Assembly: GCA_021372005.1 (NCBI GenBank)
Contig: JAJFVC010000103.1
Span: 1 to 64,000 of the forward strand
Source: Planctomycetaceae bacterium
GTDB lineage: Bacteria; Planctomycetota; Planctomycetia; Pirellulales; Thermoguttaceae
Direction: 5' to 3'
Length of the DNA stretch: 64,000 bases
A model generated the notes under the pieces. The model worked only from the letters and a program-made list of their open reading frames with translations. It ran no database searches and was not told where the DNA came from. Made by a program: the position numbers and the translations under genes. Shown here piece after piece: positions 59,060-64,000 of this stretch. The stretch's first letter is position 1; every line of letters starts with the position of its first letter.

Positions 59060-61504
59060 ATGCAGGTTCGGGCCGGAATGGGCGTGGGGAGGTTGTGTGG
59101 CGGCGAACCCGCGATGGAGTCTGATGTCCCCTCAAACCTCCTCTCGAATCCGAGCATGATGCAGCCATCCTCTTTAGTTCTTGCCGATCCGCAGAACGAA
59201 CCGGAGCTTCAGTCCTTTTCGCAAGCGGTTCACGTGCTGCTTCGGTTGTTGCTGGCGGTGCGCTATCGCAAGAACTTGGTCGTTGCGGTCATGACGGCGG
59301 CGATTTTGCTTGGAGCGGCGTACTATGTCACGGCGACGCGGCGGTACGACTCCAAAGCGGCCTTGTTGATTTCCCAGGCGGGCGGCGATCGGCTCGATCC
59401 GTCGATCGCCAGCGGCGAGCTGCAGCGGCAAAACGTCATGCCGACTTTCGAGAGCATGGTCCGCAGCGCAAAAGTGTTGGAGGGCGCGTTGAAGGAACTG
59501 TCGCCGACGGATTGCATCGACCGGCACGGCGAACCGCAGAAATTTTCGGTCGACGTTTTGCGAGGTCATTTGTCCGTCAAAACCATTCGTTTGACCAACA
59601 TTTTAGAGGTCGGTTATACGTCGACGGATCCGCAGATTGCCGCGAATGTGGTGCGGGCGGTGGTACAGTCGTATCTGAATTTCATGGACAGCATCCATCG
59701 GGGCACGGCCGGCGAGATCAGCCGGATGTTGACGAAGGAACGCGAGGATTTGGCCGGAAAACTCAGCGACAAACAGACCGAGTTGCTCAAGTGCCGCCGC
59801 CAGTTCGCCGACATGGGATTTCGTTCGGACGCGAAAGCGCTCCATCCGATGGTGCAGCGGGCGGTGTATTTCAACGACGCCCTGATCGCGGCCCAAAAGG
59901 ATCGCGTGGAAAACGAGACGCTCGTGGCCAGCATCGAAACGGCGGTTGCTCGTGGCGCGGATCTGATCTCGTATTTGCCCGCCGTCGTGGAAGGGCCAGG
60001 TCGGGAGCTCATGCTGAGCGAGTTGGGCTTGGGCGCCAACGACGTGGTCACTCAGGCCAATCTGCAACGGGAATTAATCGACGCCAAGACGCAGTTGGAG
60101 ACCATGCAACAAAATCTCGGGCCCAGACATCCGGAGGTGATCGCTCTGACCGAAAAAGTCCGACTGACCGAACAATTCCTGCAAAACGCGCAATTGAAAA
60201 TCGGACAACAAACAACCGGCAATCGGCAACTGGGGCCCCGGTTGGCGCAAATGGCCCGTCAGAAACTGGAGGAGTCGCGGAAGAAGGAAGAAAAACTCCA
60301 GCAATGTTTCGAGGAAGCTCGTACCGAGGCGATCAACCTCAGCGGCCAGCTGGCTCAAGTCGAAATGCTTGAACGCGACATCAAGCGGCTGAGCGGCTTG
60401 AACGACGTGCTGCTGAATCAGATCGCCTCGCTGGATTTGCGACAGAACGGCCCCGATGTGCGCGTGGCGGTCATCGAGGAGGCTACCGTGAAGGAATCGC
60501 CCGTGTCGCCGCGATTGCCGCTGGTGGCGATGATCACGGTGATGTCAGGCTTTGGCCTGGCGATCGGTTTGGTGACGTTGTTGGATGCCCTGGACGATCG
60601 CTTCCGATCGATCGACGAGATGCAATCGCGATTGGGCCTGCCATTGCTGGCGATGATTCAGCAGTTGCAGCCGCCCGAGAGCACCGGTCCAATGGCGCTG
60701 GTGACGCATGCCTCGCCGATGTCGATGGAGAGCGAGGGGTTCCGAACGTTGCGAACCTCCTTGGCTCTGACGCAGCCCGATGCGAATCGCTTGGTCGTCA
60801 GCAGCACCGAGCCGGGCGACGGGAAGACTACGACATTGGCGAATTTGGCGGTTTGCTGCGCCCAAGGCGACAAACGAACGTTGTTGATCGATGCCGATCT
60901 GCGGCGTCCTGGATTGACCAATTTGATGAACATGCGGGGGCCGCGAGGACTCAGCGAGGTGTTGCGGTCGGAGATGGACGTCGCACAAATCGCGCCCTCG
61001 TACGTTCGAGCCTCCGGCGTTTCAGGGCTCGACATTTTGCCGTCGGGTTCTCGGCCGAACGATCCGGCGGAACTGCTCGGCGGGCCGCGGTTCGCGCAAC
61101 TGCTGGCTTGGGCGGAAACCGTTTACGACATGATTCTTATCGACAGTCCGCCGCTGATGGCCACCGCCGACACGGCGATCGTCGGTCGCCTGGTTGATGG
61201 CGTTATTCTGGTCGTACAACCGGCCAAGAACCATCGTCGTCTGGTGACGCGCGTCGTCGAACGGCTCAATATGATGAAGATTCCCGTGTTCGGGCTGGTC
61301 ATCAATCGGACCGGTTCGGAGGCGGAATACGGATACTACGGATATCACGAATATGGGTATCGTTATGAATATGGCGAAGGGTACGGCCACGACGCCCACG
61401 TCTCCAAGCGGGATGCGGATGGCGAGCCGTGCGTTTCGTCGGTCGGCGGTTTCGACAATGCCGAAGAGCCGTGCGTCCGGGTCATTCCGCGGCGCGTGGC
61501 TTGA
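59060..61504 (+). CDS. Wzc-like polysaccharide co-polymerase/tyrosine autokinase
   Basis: An 814-residue fusion of a Wzz chain-length domain and a BY-kinase. The Wzz part has two membrane helices (LVVAVMTAAILLGAAYYV and LPLVAMITVMSGFGLAIGLV) around a coiled-coil periplasmic domain. The kinase has Walker A STEPGDGKTTT, Walker A' LLIDADLRRP and Walker B ILIDSPP. It ends with a tyrosine cluster (EYGYYGYHEYGYRYEYGEGY) for autophosphorylation. It likely regulates chain length and export. ATGs at 59078 and 59114 are alternatives; none has a clear ribosome-binding site. The next gene starts 23 nt later. Confidence 0.88.
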   Translation: MQVRAGMGVGRLCGGEPAMESDVPSNLLSNPSMMQPSSLVLADPQNEPELQSFSQAVHVLLRLLLAVRYRKNLVVAVMTAAILLGAAYYVTATRRYDSKAALLISQAGGDRLDPSIASGELQRQNVMPTFESMVRSAKVLEGALKELSPTDCIDRHGEPQKFSVDVLRGHLSVKTIRLTNILEVGYTSTDPQIAANVVRAVVQSYLNFMDSIHRGTAGEISRMLTKEREDLAGKLSDKQTELLKCRRQFADMGFRSDAKALHPMVQRAVYFNDALIAAQKDRVENETLVASIETAVARGADLISYLPAVVEGPGRELMLSELGLGANDVVTQANLQRELIDAKTQLETMQQNLGPRHPEVIALTEKVRLTEQFLQNAQLKIGQQTTGNRQLGPRLAQMARQKLEESRKKEEKLQQCFEEARTEAINLSGQLAQVEMLERDIKRLSGLNDVLLNQIASLDLRQNGPDVRVAVIEEATVKESPVSPRLPLVAMITVMSGFGLAIGLVTLLDALDDRFRSIDEMQSRLGLPLLAMIQQLQPPESTGPMALVTHASPMSMESEGFRTLRTSLALTQPDANRLVVSSTEPGDGKTTTLANLAVCCAQGDKRTLLIDADLRRPGLTNLMNMRGPRGLSEVLRSEMDVAQIAPSYVRASGVSGLDILPSGSRPNDPAELLGGPRFAQLLAWAETVYDMILIDSPPLMATADTAIVGRLVDGVILVVQPAKNHRRLVTRVVERLNMMKIPVFGLVINRTGSEAEYGYYGYHEYGYRYEYGEGYGHDAHVSKRDADGEPCVSSVGGFDNAEEPCVRVIPRRVA

Positions 61505-61527
61505 CACGACTAGGGAGATTTCGAGTC

Positions 61528-63423
61528 ATGGGCAGTGATTCCATTGAAAAAAAACAATCGTATGATTGGCGCCAACATTCCTATTTGGTGGGAACGATCG
61601 CGCTGACGCCGTTGTTTGCCGCCATCTATTATCTGGACTTCTGGTTGCGATTTGAAGGCCAGTTGACGGGCGACAACCTGCAACGGTGTTTGTCCACGAT
61701 GGGATGGGTGTTGTGCGTCAAGCTGGCGTGGTTTGCGGGACTGCGCGTCTGTCAGGGGTGGCGGCGTTCGGTTACCTTTTATGATTTGACCGTCTTGTTG
61801 CGGGCAACCAGCGGCGCTCTGGCGACCGCGGCCGTCCTGCAATATTTCATCATTCCGTCGCTTGCCATTCCACGAAGCATCTTCGTCATCGACTGGGGCG
61901 CGACCATCATCGTTCTGGGCGCCGCGAGATCGTTGTCCCGGGGCGTTCGTGAATTGCACTGGTCGCTGTTTTCCGCCAAAGATCGCGTTCGCGTGCTCAT
62001 CGTCGGCGCGGGCGATGCGGGCGTGTCGACCTTGCGAATCCTCCGGCGGCTCGACCGCCCGGCCTATCATGTCGTGGGGTTTCTCGATCGGCAGGAGTCC
62101 CTGGCGGGTGCCCGCATCGAAGGCGTTCCGGTCCTTGGCGACTACCAGCAAGCTTGTCATTGGATCGTTCAATACGGCGTGCGGCAGATCCTCGCCATGC
62201 AGGGCGAACTGACCGGCACGCAGTTGCGCAAACTGATGGGTGACGCCCAACGCCATGGTTGCGAAGTGCGGATGATGCCGAACTACCGGCAACTGATCGA
62301 GGGACGCGTCGTCGTCAAGCCGCAGCCGGTCTCGATCGAGGATCTTCTGCAGCGAGAACCGGTCCGCTTGGACATCGAGGACATCCGCCAGTGGATCGAC
62401 GGCCGGGTCATTTTGGTCACCGGCAGCGCCGGCAGCATCGGTTCGGAAATCTGCCGTCAATTGCTGCAATTCGACCCCGAACGAATCGTGATGGTCGACC
62501 GTGCCGAGACGGGCCAATTCTTTCTCGAACGCGAGTTGCGTTCGTTGGCCCCATCGAAAGAGTTCGACGTGTGCATCGCCGACGTGCTCGACGAGCCTCG
62601 CTTGCGACGCATTTTGATGCGATACCGGCCGCACGTGATCTTTCACGCCGCCGCCTACAAACACGTTCCCTTGATGGAAGAGCAGCCCGAGGAAGCGGTT
62701 CGCAACATCGTCCGAGCGACGCGCGGCTTGGCTGACTTGGCTATGGAGTTCGGCGTCGAATCGTTGGTGATGATCTCGACCGACAAGGCCGTGCATCCGT
62801 CGAGCGTCATGGGCGCCTGCAAACGCGTGGCCGAGCTCTACGTTCAATCGCTGGCCGACCAATCGCCGACGCGGTTCGTCACCGTGCGGTTCGGCAACGT
62901 GTTGGATTCGGCCGGCAGCGTCGTGCAGTTGTTCCGACAGCAAATCGCCGCCGGCGGACCGGTCACCGTCACCGATCCCGAAATGCGGCGATTCTTCATG
63001 ACCATTCCCGAGGCGTCCCGTCTGGTGATTCAAGCCGGCGCGATCGGTCAGAGCGGACAAATTCTGTTGTTGGACATGGGCGATCCGGTTCACATCGTCG
63101 ATCTGGCCGTCGACATGATTCGGCTATCCGGGTTTCGCGTGGGCGACGACATCGCCATTGAGTACACTGGCGTCCGGCCCGGCGAAAAACTGTTTGAGGA
63201 ACTCCGCATCCCCGGCGAAGAAGTGCAAGCGACTTGCCACCCGAAAATCATCGTCGCCGAACGCAAGCCGGCGCAGGTGGACGACCTCTGCGCGGCGATC
63301 GACGACTTGGAACGCATCGCGCGCGAAAACCCGGGGGCCGTAGTCGATCGGTTGCAGCAGATCGTCTGCGGCTATCGGCCGGCCTCGCGGGAAGCGACGC
63401 CTCCGGAGGCGGCCGTTTCCTAA
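61528..63423 (+). CDS. WbpM/CapD-like nucleotide-sugar 4,6-dehydratase
   Basis: A 631-residue membrane enzyme. Four N-terminal membrane helices (about residues 20-130) are followed by a Rossmann segment (LIVGAGDAGVSTLRIL) and the SDR dehydratase domain, starting VTGSAGSIGSEICRQLL (about residue 298), with FHAAAYKHVPLME and the STDKAVHPSSVMGACKR active-site region (about 425), as in WbpM where the usual Tyr is replaced. It makes 4-keto-6-deoxy UDP-sugars for O-antigen or exopolysaccharide. ATG 61528 has GGGAG upstream. It follows the Wzc-like kinase after 23 nt. Confidence 0.9.
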   Translation: MGSDSIEKKQSYDWRQHSYLVGTIALTPLFAAIYYLDFWLRFEGQLTGDNLQRCLSTMGWVLCVKLAWFAGLRVCQGWRRSVTFYDLTVLLRATSGALATAAVLQYFIIPSLAIPRSIFVIDWGATIIVLGAARSLSRGVRELHWSLFSAKDRVRVLIVGAGDAGVSTLRILRRLDRPAYHVVGFLDRQESLAGARIEGVPVLGDYQQACHWIVQYGVRQILAMQGELTGTQLRKLMGDAQRHGCEVRMMPNYRQLIEGRVVVKPQPVSIEDLLQREPVRLDIEDIRQWIDGRVILVTGSAGSIGSEICRQLLQFDPERIVMVDRAETGQFFLERELRSLAPSKEFDVCIADVLDEPRLRRILMRYRPHVIFHAAAYKHVPLMEEQPEEAVRNIVRATRGLADLAMEFGVESLVMISTDKAVHPSSVMGACKRVAELYVQSLADQSPTRFVTVRFGNVLDSAGSVVQLFRQQIAAGGPVTVTDPEMRRFFMTIPEASRLVIQAGAIGQSGQILLLDMGDPVHIVDLAVDMIRLSGFRVGDDIAIEYTGVRPGEKLFEELRIPGEEVQATCHPKIIVAERKPAQVDDLCAAIDDLERIARENPGAVVDRLQQIVCGYRPASREATPPEAAVS

Positions 63424-63441
63424 CGCGTTGGGGGGCGTCGG

Positions 63442-64000
63442 TTACGGACGTTCCGCCCACACTTCGGCCAGCGCAACGAGCCACTCGACGGATTCGACCA
63501 TCTCGTCCAAGCAGGCCCATTCCAGCGGCGAATGCGGATTGTGGCCGCCGCACGACAGGTTGGGCGTCGGCAATCCCAACTCGGTCAACCGCGAGCCGTC
63601 GGTGCCGCCGCGAACGATCGTGCGTCGAGCCGTGCGGCCCAGTCGTTGCAGCGCCCGCTCGGCGAAAGCCACCGCTCTGGGCTCGCGCGACAATCCTTCG
63701 GCCATGTTGCGATACTGCCGTTCGATCCGCACGTCGATCGAGGCGGCGGGAAAATCACGCCCCACCTGAACGGCGATCTCTCGCAGCCGTTCGGCCATGA
63801 CGTCGAGCCGTCGAGCGTCGAAGTCTCGCAAAAGAATTTTCAGCCGCGTCTCGGCCACGCCGCCCTCGATCTCGTAGGGATGCAAAAATCCCTCACGATC
63901 GTCGGTGCTCTCGGGCGACATCGCGTCGCGCGGCAATCGGGCCACGAACTCGGCCGCCGCACGGACCGCGTTGGTCATGCGGCCTTTGGCGATCGACGGA
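63442..64000 (-). CDS. pepT: Peptidase T, C-terminal part (5' end outside window)
   Basis: An aminopeptidase that removes the N-terminal residue from tripeptides. About 186 codons of the 3' half lie in the window. STDDREGFLHPYEIEG, IRGGTDGSRL-like IVRGGTDGSRLTELGLPTPN and SCGGHNPHSPLEW (metal-ligand His) match PepT. The final stop is TAA at 63444-63442. The reading frame runs off the window edge without a start. Confidence 0.9.
   Translation of the reverse strand, partial: PSIAKGRMTNAVRAAAEFVARLPRDAMSPESTDDREGFLHPYEIEGGVAETRLKILLRDFDARRLDVMAERLREIAVQVGRDFPAASIDVRIERQYRNMAEGLSREPRAVAFAERALQRLGRTARRTIVRGGTDGSRLTELGLPTPNLSCGGHNPHSPLEWACLDEMVESVEWLVALAEVWAERP

Overview
The window is a GC-rich bacterial chromosome segment of about 64 kb. 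It looks like a planctomycete, probably of the Pirellula/Blastopirellula side. The signs are a YTV-repeat cell-wall-type protein, a PEP-CTERM protein next to exopolysaccharide genes, Kdo/LPS-type envelope genes (kdsD, kdsC, a giant OstA-like protein), a fused aroD-aroE gene, HlyD-like proteins fused to GAF and M50/PqqD-like domains, and intergenic inverted repeats of short GGGATTAG-type units. These assignments rest on motif reading, not on database searches. No tRNA, rRNA, CRISPR array, insertion sequence or prophage was seen; the window is mostly housekeeping and envelope genes plus a few unusual lineage-specific genes.

Layout. 1-7.5 kb: class II aldolase (cut by the window edge), then kdsD, kdsC, the OstA-like envelope protein, hpt and a GT4 glycosyltransferase. 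7.6-10.9 kb: asparagine synthetase and glgC. 10.9-11.4 kb: a gene-free stretch carrying a likely independent structured RNA on the minus strand, with its own promoter and intrinsic terminator. 11.4-16 kb: tandem-SPOR-like secreted protein, rdgB, OPT transporter, SpoU-type methyltransferase. 16-18 kb (minus): purA-uppS. 18-25.5 kb: secreted transglutaminase-like protein, then a compact four-gene unit (TPMT-like methyltransferase, GAF-HlyD, HlyD, PqqD-M50-HlyD) that is the best candidate for an undescribed maturation/export system. 25.5-32.4 kb: thioredoxin reductase, cupin, SppA, SRAP protein, and a 1,073-residue S41 protease-thioredoxin-propeller fusion. 32.7-39.5 kb: FucP-like transporter with a large periplasmic insertion, YTV protein, lipoate ligase family protein, serS, M20 peptidase. 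39.7-46.3 kb: sigma-54 response regulator, leuB, mutL, GNAT, aroDE. 46.4-52.6 kb (minus): mscL, small membrane protein, solitary adenine methyltransferase, ribD, homocysteine methyltransferase/MTHFR fusion. 52.7-56.7 kb (minus): rpmI-rplT-pheS-pheT; PheT lacks the usual tRNA-binding domain. 57-63.4 kb: PEP-CTERM protein, Wzc-like tyrosine kinase, WbpM/CapD-like dehydratase. The right edge cuts a peptidase T gene.

Together the genes give core metabolism (purine, aromatic, leucine, riboflavin, methionine, glycogen), translation (two tRNA synthetases and two ribosomal proteins), and a strong envelope theme (Kdo, OstA-like protein, undecaprenyl phosphate, YTV protein, exopolysaccharide, PEP-CTERM, HlyD adaptors). 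Several sigma-70-like promoters with 16-18 bp spacers can be read directly from the sequence.
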